Shown: positions 13,074 through 24,191 of the stretch, one piece after another
Position numbering within the stretch: the stretch's first letter is position 1
Layout: each line of letters starts with the position of its first letter
Assembly (NCBI GenBank): GCA_001600415.1
Contig: BCJX01000012.1
Location: 335,119-399,118, forward strand
Origin: Pascua guehoae
Taxonomy: Eukaryota; Basidiomycota; Tremellomycetes; Trichosporonales; Trichosporonaceae
Reading direction: 5' to 3'
Length of the DNA: 64,000 nucleotides
The notes under the pieces: model-generated
Told to the model about the DNA's origin: nothing
What the model saw: the letters and a program-made list of their open reading frames with translations, nothing else
The model's database searches: none
Position numbers and translations under genes: made by a program

Positions 13074-14227
13074 TGCAGCGAGGGGTGGGTAGAGTGCTAG
13101 ATCATGACAGTTGAACAGAGGTTGCGAAAACGAGAGAACAATGTTGCAGACGGATGCTGTTGGACCAGGGTAGGGAGCCGAGGCGTCAATCTTGAATGGT
13201 CAGACGCGTCGGCTGACATGACATGACGTGTGGCAATCAACAAAACTTGCCTCGCACGCACCCGTCGCGCTAGTTCATGCTATTACCTGCATGCTAGTGG
13301 TGAAGATCTTGCATCCCATTGGCCAGCTGGCTCCCAACACATGCATGGCCAGGCACAGTGTCATGCATGGGGCTATCCAGCATGCTGCGGAATGCTGTCA
13401 TGCATGTGACTGTGCGAGATAGCATGATCTGACATGATTTGCAATATTTTGTCCTGATTGGTAATAATTCTGTCATGATTTGGCATAATTGGTTGCATCA
13501 TTTCAAATTGTGTCATTCCGACCAATGAGATTTCAAAGTCCCCTTGCCAAGACTCAGCCATTTAGCTTAGAGTTCACAGACACAGCATGGATGCATGCAT
13601 GTGACCTCACTGCAGAGTCATGTGGACTGGTGCACAACCTAAAAATACTGTTTGTTGGGGCAACTTAATTTTTGGGGTGCATGGGAGGATCTAGCACTAA
13701 ATCAGCTGACTAGAGGTGAGTCTGCTGGTGAGCCATGCACACTAGTTGGAAATTGGTGCCCTGGCTGCATGGAGGCCTTTTTTTTAATTGGCTACTGGAC
13801 CAATGGCAGCCTTGCAGGCAGTGTGGATGGGTTTTGTGGGCCAGCCAGAGGGTGGGGATCTCGGACTTATTTAATGGCAGGCCCCTGCCCAAGTCTGAGT
13901 TTTTCAACCCCTGCCCATTCCCCCACCCAGCCACCACCCAATCACCACCCAGTACCCCCTATCACCACCCAGTCACCACTCAGCCACCACCCCCACCCCC
14001 CACACCAGACACCACTACCCACAATCTCTATATACTCTCATCATCACCATACATCCTACCCACCACCACACCAGCACCAGCACCCCTCCCCCCTCTCCAC
14101 AATTTCACCCACCAAAAAGCCACCCACGTGCCCTCCACCTCGCGTCTCCCTGCGCGACATTCTCCCCACTCCGCGTCGCCGCACAAATAATACCTCGCGT
14201 CTCCCGCTTTTTGTGTGCTACTTCGCC
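13074..14227. other. Divergent SEN1 / DUF262-gene intergenic region, AT-richer with ATGCATG motifs and CCACCC tracts
   Basis: No gene seen. 13200-13640 is clearly richer in A+T than its surroundings and holds many CATGCATG/TGCATGC palindromes and CATGATTTG-like words. 13910-14110 is a pyrimidine- and CACC-rich tract just before the DUF262-gene start, probably its promoter and leader. The SEN1 promoter must lie at the left end. Confidence 0.6.
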
Positions 14228-16106
14228 ATGCCTCCTCCCGCTCCCCCCGGTCAATATGACCTGTCGGACGACGAGTTCGACGAGATTCTGTCTGGCGACG
14301 AGGACGTCAAGCCCGACGTCAACGATGTGTCGAAACTCCTCCGCGGCCAGCTCAAGGAGCCGCGCTTCAAGACGACCTACCTGAAGCAGCTCTTTGGTGA
14401 GTAACATCCCGCCGAACGGTTGGACTCTCATCCAGGCGCGCGGCGAACACTCACAGGGCGTCTGACCCGTTCGGTGAATGCGCGGCCATGCTAACCTTAT
14501 AGAAATGGTTCACACTGGTCAGGTCGACCTCGACCCCATCTATCAGCGCGCGGTCGTGTGGCCCGACTCGAAAAAGATCGGTCTTATTCAATCGTTGTTC
14601 ATGGTGAGCAAGAGAAGAGTTCGTGAGCGTCGCTGATCCGACAGAACTACTATGTCCCGCCGGTCATCTTCGCTGCAGACACCAATCCCGAGACGGGCGA
14701 GCAGACGCTGGTTTGCATTGACGGCAAGCAGCGCTGCACTTCGGTGCAGTACTTCATGGAGGGCAAGATTCCTTTCAAGGTCGGAAGCGAGAATTACTAC
14801 TATGCGAGCCACCCCGGTCAGAAGAAGAACGCCCGACCGCTGCCCAGCAACCTCAAACGCCGCTTCGACATGATCACGATCCAGGTCGTCGAATATGAGG
14901 ATATCACTATGGAGCAGCAGCGCGACATCTTCCGTGAGTTCCTTGCTTCTACAACGTGTCGTGGCACGCGACACATGAGCTTGACATTACTGACCCACAG
15001 AGCGCGTGCAGCTTGGTGTTGCCCTAACGACGGCCGAGAAGATGCAGGCCATCAGCGGCCCGTGGGTGGACTGGCTGCGCATGCTGCAGTCCAAGTATGT
15101 GCTCGCCGATGGTGGCATTGCCTCCAAGCTCTTAAACATGGACACCAAGCGCGCGCGTGCGTTCCAGAACCTCGCGTCGTTCATGGTCATGGCCCACGAC
15201 CCCAACCGCAAGAAGATGCCCGCAGCCTCGTCAATCAACGCGCTTTTAGGCCGTACGGACGAGCCTGAGCGTCCATTCGTGCGCAAGGTGGAGATGGCGC
15301 TGGGGATCTTCGTCGACATCGCCACCCAGTACTACGACGACGCGTTCGGCTCACAGGCGGCCCGTGTCGCCCCCGTCGGTAAGTGTGACCCAGCTACACT
15401 GCGATGACCTCCTAATTGTGCAGAGTTTATGTTCATCTCCCTTCTCATCTTCCAGAGGATGAACTCGATGTCTGTTCAACGACTCGCCCGTACGATCGCC
15501 GACATGCGTGATGTCGTCCGCAAGGATCTCATCGACATTCGCGCCAACTCTACGACCGTCAACATGTTCTATGCGTACCTTGACACGGTACCTCGGACCA
15601 AGCAACCTGGCGAGGTTGCGGCTGCGGAGAATTATGACGACGACGAACATGACAGTGCGCGCGATCGCCGCATTCGCAAGCGCCGCCGCGACGAGGAGGA
15701 GGAGGACGGCACCTACCTTGACCACGGACCACGCCGCGACGAGAGGTCTGCCGTCATCAGCGGCCTGCGCTCGCGCGACCAGCAGCAGCGGCAAGCACCG
15801 TCACAGACGACTCAGCGCCAGGCCCTCCCTGTTCCGCCTCCTCCTCAGATCCAGCCCACCCAGGCGGTCCGCCCCGCGCCGCTCGCCATGGACGTGCCCG
15901 TCAGCGCGCCCATGAATGCGCAGAACATTAGCGCACCCCCGCCGGCGTACACGTCCCAAGGGGGTTATGGAGGGCGTACGGTCAAGACGGAACCCTCTGA
16001 CCACCAGTACGGCAACCAATACGGAAACCAGCGCGGGTACAACTCGAACGGCTACGGGTACTCTCAGCAAGGGTACTCTCAACAGGGGTACTATGGCCGC
16101 CGTTAA
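14228..16106 (+). CDS. DUF262 (GmrSD N-domain, ParB/Srx fold) protein with low-complexity tail
   Basis: Function in fungi unknown; the fold is shared with the N-domain of bacterial type IV restriction enzyme GmrSD. Five exons (14228-14396, 14503-14603, 14645-14933, 15001-15378, 15424-16106) give 539 codons plus stop, an exact frame. An acidic N-terminus (codons 8-38) precedes the domain: the IYQRAVVWPDSKKIGLIQS motif (near codon 65), then IDGKQRCTSV, the counterpart of the DGQQR nucleotide-site motif. The domain continues as a helical region to about codon 370. A bipartite basic stretch RIRKRRRDEEEE (about codon 395) suggests nuclear import. The tail is Pro/Gln-rich and ends in Tyr/Gly/Gln/Asn repeats (YGNQ, YSQQG), prion-like. 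No HNH motif of GmrD is visible, so restriction activity is not implied. Confidence 0.88.
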
Positions 16107-16486
16107 ACATGTTGCTTGAGTAGCCCGACCCATTCACGACCCTCGCACGTAGCACAAAAGTACAAGGCCTGCTGTGTTTTTTTTTTTGCAGTGATACGTT
16201 GATGTGGAAGCTTGTATCATATTATGCACTTGATTCGTTCTGTTCTAGGGTGGTGCCATTGCCTTGTCGGACACCTTGCATCTGTTTCTTGAAAGTCGTG
16301 CAGGTGACAAACGGACGAGGTTGAGGCTGTGGCAGCCCTACAGCCGTGAGCCAGTACCGTAGTACCGTTCGGTGGCGGCCGTGCCTGACGGGGCGGGTGG
16401 GTTCAAGTCGGGCCAAAGATTGCGAGTTTCCGAAATTCCATTCCATCATCTCTCTCCCACCTCGTTTTTCTCGACGACACGCCACC
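16107..16486. other. DUF262-gene 3' region and TIM54 promoter
   Basis: 380 nt between two plus-strand genes. A T10-11 run near 16178 may belong to the 3' processing region of the upstream gene. The TIM54 start has a strong context (GCCACCATG). No other signal was recognised. Confidence 0.5.
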
Positions 16487-18746
16487 ATGTCGGCCCCCGA
16501 ACCACCGACCACGGGCGCGTCCCCTGCGTCCCCCAGCGGGAGCGCGGCGGGCAGCGCGCCCTCTGCGACGCCTGGAGCCAGCGGTGCGGCGAGCGGTGCA
16601 TCGGCCAGCGCACCCGGGGCGCCCGCCACTGGTGCCTCCTCTGCTGCTGGTGGTGCTGGAGCTCCTCCCGCCGGCGCTGGTGCTGCAGGCGCTGCCGGCG
16701 CGGCCGGCACCAAGCCCAAGGTCCCCGAACCGCCCATCGAGCTGACGGGCTTCCGCAAGTCGCTCGAGCACACGGGCATCCCCCGCTCGGTGCTCACGTG
16801 GAAGCCGCGCCTGCCCAGCCGCAACTGGTGCATCTTTCTCACCATTGTCGGCACCCTGTCGTACCTATACATTGACGACCGAAAACAGTGCAAGGCGATC
16901 CGCAAAGAGTACGAGGATAAGCTCCGCTATCTCTCCCAGCAGCCCATGGCCAATGCGCTCGACTCGCCCCGCAAGGTCACGGTCTATGGCGCGCGCTGGC
17001 CAGAGGACGACGAGTTTGACCGCTCCCTTCGGTACTTCCGCCGCTATGTCAAGGTGAGTTCGGAGGTGGGGTGGGGGCTGGGGGGAGGTGAGGTGCTGTG
17101 ACGTGCTCTCCTGGGCAGGTATGATGTGCACACCGAGCGTGGGGGAAGTGTATCCAGCATGGTCGGGGAGGGGGGGGGGGGGGGGGGCTGTTGGTCGCTG
17201 AGAGTTTGCAAGGGCAAGAGGACGAGTGTGCCAACCAGCCTGGCTCTTTTGACTGCCCATGGCGCCCCCTGGCTATGCCGTGCTCGTACTTGTGTGCTCT
17301 GCTTCTCTCTGCGTCGAAAAGGCAGACTACCGAGAGTGGCGAGACTGTTGGTGGCAGTGATGGCAAAGGTCAACTCGCTCGGCGACAGACATGTTGTCCC
17401 CTTGCCATTGGAACCAGCCCCACCCTCCCCATCGCTCAGCTCGGCTTCATCTGCCATCCCACTCTTCTCTGCTCTTTGTTCACCGCATTTGCGCCGGTTC
17501 ACAACTAACGCCCCAGCCGTACCTCGTCGCCGCGGCGGTCGACTACGAGCAGGTCCACGCGCCCTTGTACGGCTCGATTGCGCGCATTGTGCGTGCAAAC
17601 GTCCTGCGCAAGCGGCGCGAGGCGCTGGGTCTCCAAGAGCCCGATGTGCAGCTCACGCTCGGCGCGGCCATGGACCCTGCGTCGGTGGCGCAGCGCGAGC
17701 TCGAGGGCGGCATTATCCTGGTGGGCCGCCCCGCGCTGAAAGAGTACCTCGCAGGCCTCAAGGCCGGGTGGGGCAACGGCGTCGGCGACTGGGTGTGGGA
17801 AAAGGAGGTTGAGGCGGCGATTGCCGACGACGGCGTGTTTGACGAGAAGAAGAAGGACGACGTGCTCGCCGACGCGGCTGCGGGTGATGCCCCCGCCGAC
17901 GTCCCTGCTGCTACCGACGGCGCTGCCGCCGAGGCTGCGACCGGCGCACCGGGCGTGGCGGCGGGTACGGCTGCGCTCCGCGCGAGCCCATCGTTTGCCT
18001 TCCTCTCGCGCCCGCCGCCGGCGCTCCCCACCCCAGCGCCGGCGCAGGAGGCCCCCGCCGTCATTCCCGAGCACCTGCACGCGCCACCGCACCCGCTGCC
18101 GCCGCAGCCGCCCATGCTCCTCGTCTCGTGGTCCAACCACCTGGGCTTCAAGGAGATTCCGTACATGATCTACGACTTTTTCACCGAGCGCCGCAAGGTG
18201 CGGTTGGGCGCCGAGGCCGCATACGCCCTGATTACCAACACGACGCGTCCGTTTGTCGGCCCCGCCGACGACGTCGCTGCCGTCGACACGGCCACGCTCG
18301 TCGACCCCGCCGACGCCACTGCCACCCCCACGCCCACATCCTCGGCGGCCACGCCCGACGACACGCTGTTTGACATTGCCAACGAGCGCTACTACAAAAA
18401 GGACTACAACGACCTGCCAAAGACGACGGAAAAGGCGCGCGAGACCTACTACAAGGAACTCGCGACGCGCCTCGAGAGCGCGCGCCAGTTTGCCCGCGGC
18501 GAGCGCGACCTGACCGACGACGAGAAGAAGAGCGACAAGCCCATTGTCACCGAGACCGACCTGCGTGCCGAGCGCCGCAAGCGCGAGCTCCGCTGGCGCG
18601 GCGCCCTCGAGGGCTGGGAGATTGTGCGCCCCGGAACCCCCGCCGCGTGGGACCCGTCATGGAAGGGCTGGCTCCAGGTCTACGATCCCGTGGCGGCCGT
18701 CGAGAGCCACAAGCCCGTAGAGGCAGTGGGACCCGACACGGACTAG
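16487..18746 (+). CDS. TIM54: Mitochondrial import inner membrane translocase subunit Tim54
   Basis: Subunit of the TIM22 carrier-import complex of the mitochondrial inner membrane. Two exons (16487-17053, 17517-18746) encode 598 residues, longer than the yeast protein because of an Ala/Gly/Ser/Pro-rich N-terminus (codons 1-80). The family hallmark follows: GFRKSLEHTGIPRSVLTWKP, a single membrane helix (CIFLTIVGTLSYLYI), then RKVTVYGARWPEDDEFDRSL and, across the splice, RRYVKPYLVAAAVDYEQV. The C-terminal half has an acidic/Ala-rich insertion (about 17830-18080), then LVSWSNHLGFKEIPYMIYDF and a conserved lysine-rich tail. The 463-nt intron is far longer than is usual here and carries an 18-G run. 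Family is certain; the intron length could hide an unrecognised feature or assembly noise. Confidence 0.95.
17170..17187 (+). repeat. G18 homopolymer in the TIM54 intron
   Basis: Eighteen consecutive G residues, preceded by GGGGA, inside the only TIM54 intron. Could form a G-quadruplex in the pre-mRNA and is prone to sequencing length error. Confidence 0.9.
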
Positions 18747-19703
18747 GTACCGTTCTAGCATCTCATGCACCATTCTTGCACGCACGTAGGTGGAGGCAGG
18801 ACGCGGTTGGCAGGACGCAGTTGGAGGCAGGATGTGGTTGGAGGATGGGTGTGATTGGAGGGTGGAGTGTGGTTGGAGGATGGAGGCATGCCCGTTCAAT
18901 GGTCGTTCTGTATCGCGGTGTCATGTCAATGCTCATCCCGAACGCAAGGTTGAAAGAGGTGCAGAAGTGGGGGTGTGTGGGGTGTGGTGTGGCTTTAGAG
19001 TCGGTGATGGAGTGGTTGTCCATGTTGGATGGGGCAAGACCAGGTGGTGCTTGTCAGTACTGGAACAAACTCCGGCCCGGTCAAAGCGGCAACAGCAGGC
19101 TTGGCGATGACGCGGGGAGTGTTTGCCGCAGTTGTGCTTGCAGAATCGGTACCAGTTGAGGCCGAGGTCAGGCCGAGTCTGTCGACCGCAGGAGATGCCT
19201 GCTAGTTCACCGAATGGTTCATCGGGTGGCGCATCGGTGGTTCACCGGGTCGCTCTGCATCTGGTTATCAAGTCACTATCCGCATCCTGCCTTCCGCACG
19301 CATTGCATTTGGCATCCTGCATAGCAACAGATAAAAGACGCGGGCACATTTAGTCGGCGCACGAGAGTGGACTCGTGTCCATCGTTGCGCTAGTGGGTGC
19401 GCAGATGGGCACGCGGCGGGTAGCAAAGTCTAGGCACAACGTCCACCGCGTCCACCGCGGCGTCACGCGCGCGGTGGCGAGGGGCCGAGGCACGGGGCCA
19501 ACGCAGCAGGTGGTAAGGTTGGCGGGCGATGCGGCCGGCCTCGGGACGTTTTGCTACAACTACTGAACTGCTTGGGTTGCAGCGCTTGGCCGGTGGCTTT
19601 GAAAGGGGGGCGGGGGCAAACAAGGGGCACATGTGGCGAGCGACAGGGTCGTCGTTCGGATACACCCGCTCGGAAAGACGTGCACGGTAAAAGGCAGATG
19701 GGA
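18747..19703. other. Convergent TIM54 / EST1-like 3' region with a degenerate minisatellite
   Basis: No gene recognised in 957 nt. 18793-18890 holds degenerate tandem copies of a roughly 14-20 nt unit built on GGAGGCAGGATG/GTGGTTGGAGGATGG. The rest is unstructured. Both flanking genes must terminate here. Confidence 0.6.
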
Positions 19704-22700
19704 TCATGACGCGTTGCGTGCCCACTGGGATGCGGGTGCGGGGCGCGCGTACCCGACCGACGGGGGACCCCACGTGCCCGTGCTGCCCGGGAGGCTCGGG
19801 AGGCCCTCACTACCCCAGATGTTGGTCATGGGCGGCGACGGGGCGGTTGGGTGCTGCGCGTGGGTTGGGCGGACCTGGTGCTGCAGGGGCACCTGGTGTG
19901 GCTGCTGGCTGTGCTGGTGGTGGTTCTGCTGCTGGTGGGGGTTCAGCGGGTGGTGCTGGTACTGGTGGGTCTGGGCCTGCTGCGCCTGGAGCGGATTCTG
20001 GCTCTGGTGTCCAGGTCCAGGGAGCGTCTGTGCAGAGTGCGGAGCGTGCGGCCAGGCAAAGTGCGCCGACGCATCGTGTGCGCCGAGTCCCGGCGGACCC
20101 CCCTGTTGCCAGCTTGGTGGGCCCGCAGGAGCAGAACTCGGCTGCCGGCTGTGGTTCGGGCTCGGCTCGGTCTGCCACAGTGTCGCAATGTTGGGTGGCT
20201 GCTTTACCTGGCCGTGCGATGCGGCAGCGCGCTGAGCGCCCTGCTGCGACTCTTCTCGGCTCATGGTCCAGATACTACCCCCTCCCGAGACGTCTCCGCC
20301 AAACAGGAGCGGGGGCGGGTTTGATGCGGGGTGGGGGTTGGCTTGTGCATGCGTGGGCTGAATCGTAAGGCTTTGTAACATGTCCGCAGCGGTAGGACCC
20401 GAGGGAGATGTCTCTTGCAAGACTGGCGTCAAGGAGCTGGGGGGTCAGGGGCTGTTTATCGATCCGTGTCGACTCACTTTCTGCCCCAGACAATGACTTC
20501 CTCCTCCTCAATATCCTGTGGGTCGCCAATACTGCTCCCCTCGGTGAGGGTCGCACGCATAGCGAGGTTGACTGGATCGTCTTCGGTCTCGGTGCTAACT
20601 GAAACTGAGACGGCCTCATCCGAGTTGTGTGGCGCAACAAACGGCGCAGACGGGAGGGGCGTACCGCTGTTGAGTGCAGCACTACCGGCCTAGAGTTGTT
20701 AGCTAGTACAAAGATCCACCTCTACCCACCTCTGTCTGCATGAGAAGCTTGACGTCGACGAGGAGGTCCGAGATGCGCATGAGCTGCTCCTCGTTCGGGT
20801 GCACCTCGTGCGTGCCTGCATTGTCGAGCTCGCTCTCGTCCTCGCTGAGAGTGTGTCCACGCCGAAGTGGTAAAAAGCCACGCATGTCAATGTCCTCCTC
20901 GAGCGGCTCCTCGAGGCTAGGTAGCTGCACAAGAGGGAACAGCCGAGCAAAGCCAACCATGAGGTGCTTGTACTCTTGCCAAAACGTCGCGACCGTCGCG
21001 CGCAGGTCGGCATTGGCACCGACACCAGCACGGACTACGTACTCGAGGTGCGACTTGAGCCAGCGCGACATGATACGCAGCGAGGGCAGGATGCGGCGCA
21101 CGACAGCAGTGATACGGCGCGCAAGCAGGTGGATGCCGTCCGTGTCATTATCCCCGGCATCGTCGTCAATGGCTAACGCCGAGTCGTCCTCTAACTGTGT
21201 CGTCGCCAGGACCTCGTCGACTTCGGCGGCAGAAACAACAATGAGCGCGGTAAAGATGGACAAGAGGAATCCGAGAGCCAGCTCCTCTACGGAGCGCCGG
21301 CGATCCACTCCGTGGACAGTGTCGGGGCTCGCAGCCCCTTCGTGCCCGCTCCCTGGAACCCCACCGAGGACACCAAGGCGTGCGTGCCAGTGTGAGCCAA
21401 TGACCATGGCGGTAGTCTTGACAATGATTTCCGAAGGTAGCTCGCGCGCGCGGAGAAGACGTGCAAAGAGCTCCACCAGCGACGTGCGGAGCGGACTGAG
21501 GTGTGATGTTCTAGGCCAGGTCAGCATGACAGCCAGACATCGAGTAGAGACACGGTACGCACCCAGCCTTGCAGAACAGGATGGAGACGACAATGAGCAG
21601 GTCACGCTTGAATGTCTCTGCGTCGTCGCGGGGCGTATCTGGGTTGGGCGTTGTAGGCGCATCGCCATCTTGGCCCGCCTCTGTAGCGCGACGCGACGCG
21701 CGCCACCTGTCAAATGTCTTTTTGAGGACACGGTCGAGGTTTGCCTCTCCTCCCGGAAAGGGCTGGCGCACCGCGAGCGCGCGAAAGTAGTGGTATGTGC
21801 AGTGAAAGTTGTCCGCGACGTAGCCGTCAATGACGGCGAGCTGGTTGAACGCCATGCCTGTGGAGTGAGCATGGGTCTCTGGTTGCACTCGTCACCAGCG
21901 TGTTTAGGTGTGTGACTTCATCCTTCTCAATCACTCGTTGCTCAGGCTGTACTCTCGAGCGCGCTCATCTCCCAAACCGCACTCGCTTGTACACCTCTGG
22001 ACTTTGTCGCACATGTAATCCCTCGGGCGGTACTCGTCTCGTGCCGCACACTTCTCTCCACATTCCCCTCAGACTGCGCTCGTCCCTCACACCTTCTCGT
22101 TCACTGGCATCTCTCATCCCGTTCACTCGCACCCAGAGTGTGCGGGGCGGGGCGGGTTGGTCGCTCCGGTCCGCCCGCACTCGGGTCTCATGTCCCCGCT
22201 TCTCCTGGACTCGTGCTTCACACCGTCTCCTCGCCGTCTCGCCCGCTTGCTCGGTCACACACGTCCGATCGCTCCCCCGCTCCCGCGCTCGCTGGCCCAA
22301 CCCACCTGTATCCGGCTGGAGGCCCCTCGCGACCTCGTAAAACGTAATGGCCCTCGCAAAGCGATCGGCGGCATCCCTCCCGCGTGCGGGGACGCCGTCG
22401 CGTGCCTCACGGCGCGCGCGCTCCGAGTATTGCTCCTTGTAGCGCTCCAAGTCGCCGAGGCAGATGAGGCCCTTGTAGACCATTGCGACTTTTTTCTCGC
22501 TCTCCTCGCGGCTGAGCGGGGGCGCCAGGCTGGGGTCGGCGGCCATTGCTCTATCCCACCGATCTGCGGATCCGAGGCCGTCGGCGGGCGCCGTCGCGGG
22601 CGTGAGGGGCGCGACGGGCACGCCGACGTGGGCGAGATACTGGGCCGTGCGGTCCTGGAGGCGGTAGAATGCGACGAGGCGCGAGATGAGCGAGCGGTAG

Positions 22701-23643
22701 AATGCGTCCTCGGCGACCAGGATGGCGCGGAACCGAGTCAGTGTCCGTCGCAGATCGGTCCACGCCGCCTCGCCGCCGTAGTCACCGCCGCCACCACCAC
22801 CCTTGCGGCGCGATGCAGACGGCGACGGGAGGGCCGCCTCGATCCGCCCGATCACATCACGGCACGCAGTGATGAGCACATGCGTCGTGCCTAACCACAG
22901 CTGCTCGATGCTCTGTGCGTGCGGGCTCAGCGGGTGCTCAAACAGCACGGCGAGGAACGCGTTGCGCGCCCTGCAGTGTTAGATACCACGGTGTGCGTGT
23001 GTTTGGGGGGGTGTACCGCGGAGAGCGCCGAGCGGTTGCGCGATGCGGTACTGCGCGAAGCGCGCACTGCACACTCCCTCCGTCCCCATTCCCCAGATAC
23101 ACATGCTACTCACCGTTGGCGGGTAGCCTCGGCCTCGCGCGCCCACGGCGGACCCGTCTGGAGCAGCCGCTTGAGCTCGCCCACGGCGTCCTGTGCGCCA
23201 CTGTGTGTGAGCGAGGGTGAGTGTGGGTGAGACGAGGCAGCTGGAGAGGCAAGCGACGAGATGGCGAGTGCTGCTCAACAGTCGTAGTAGCTGTGGCCAC
23301 CACCTCGGTGATAGAGAGCCAAGCGGCACGTGCGCCAACAAGCCCTCCTCAGGTGTTTGTACAGCCCGCAGCCCGCACGAGTGCGTCCAATGCAGGTCAT
23401 ATCTCGCCCGCGCGCGCGCACGACAACATGCCACTCGGCCCAAGCCCGAGCACACGCCCAGGTCACGCACCGGAACAACTCGACCGCCGAGCGTGGACTC
23501 GCACGACTCGCATCGTCGCTGCCGCCCACCGACGTATCGCGGTCGCGGTCGCGATCACGGTCTCGGTCACGGTCACGGTCGCCGTTGGGGGGGCGCGACG
23601 AGCGGGCGCCCCGCGTCCGCCGCCTGTTTCCCGACCCGGGCAT
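19704..23643 (-). CDS. EST1/SMG5-7-like telomerase and NMD factor
   Basis: TPR-type protein of the Est1/Smg7 family, acting in telomerase recruitment or nonsense-mediated decay. About 970 codons in seven exons. Start MPGSGNRRRTRG at 23643; the first exon carries an Arg-Asp dipeptide repeat and ends ...SAVELFR, spliced into GAQDAVGELKRLLQTGPPWAREAEATRQR, then ARNAFLAVLFEHPLS. This is the classic Est1 N-terminal pattern. The 14-3-3-like TPR region includes GLICLGDLERYKEQYSE and ITFYEVARGLQPDTG, joined to AFNQLAVIDGYVADNFHCTYHY and RALAVRQPFPGGEANL. An acidic middle region (about 21200-20780) and a Gln/His/Pro-rich tail ending QWARNAS follow. No PIN-domain acidic residues were recognised, so it fits SMG7/EST1 better than SMG6. 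Which ortholog it is remains open. Confidence 0.88.
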
Positions 23644-24191
23644 GGAGTGTGTGCTGTGCCGATGGGGCCGAAGGGTGGCGGTCGTCGCCGAGGATGGGGN
23701 GGGGGGGTTGGGGGGGAGGATGGGTGGCCGATAACCAAAGGGGGAGATTTGGTGGCCGTGGCGAGATGGACGACGGCGGGTTTGGATCGAGGCGGAGACG
23801 ACGACGAGGTGGTGGTGGTGGTGGTGGTGGTGGTGGTGGTGGTGGTGGCGTGTGGGGTGGGTGGCCAGAGGCAGAGCAGAGGCAGAGGCAGAGCAGAGCA
23901 ACCAATGGGCCATTTTCCGGCCTGGGCTGGGTGGGTCGGTCTGGACCGCCAATCCAATTCGCCTCGAAAACACGTCATAACCCACTCCATTTCCATGCCA
24001 TCAACCCTCGTCCATCGGATGGATGGAGCTGGGTCGACAGTCTCCATCCATATGATGGAGCTCACTGGGTACGACCTCCATCATTCTGATGGACCACCTT
24101 CTACACTGATGCCAGCCTCATCCAACCAACACACAACCCCCACCACCATGCATACCGCCGTTTCAGCCCACTACTGCAGATTACACGACTA
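23644..24191. other. EST1-like promoter region and SRP68 3' region, with N, G tracts and a GGT microsatellite
   Basis: No gene seen. Contains an unresolved base (N) at 23700 flanked by G runs, and a GGT/TGG microsatellite at about 23810-23850. Reading the repeat on the minus strand gives a polyhistidine run, which I take as non-coding upstream sequence because the conserved EST1-like protein starts downstream at 23643. Several TCCATCnnATGGA-like words occur at 24020-24095. Confidence 0.6.
23810..23850. repeat. (GGT)n microsatellite
   Basis: About thirteen GGT/TGG units, upstream of the EST1-like gene. Confidence 0.9.

Noticed and set aside
23275..23985. Minus-strand ORF with a polyhistidine run as an N-terminal extension of the EST1-like protein
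   Set aside because: The run is a translated GGT microsatellite, the ORF crosses an unresolved base, and the conserved protein has a sound start at 23643.
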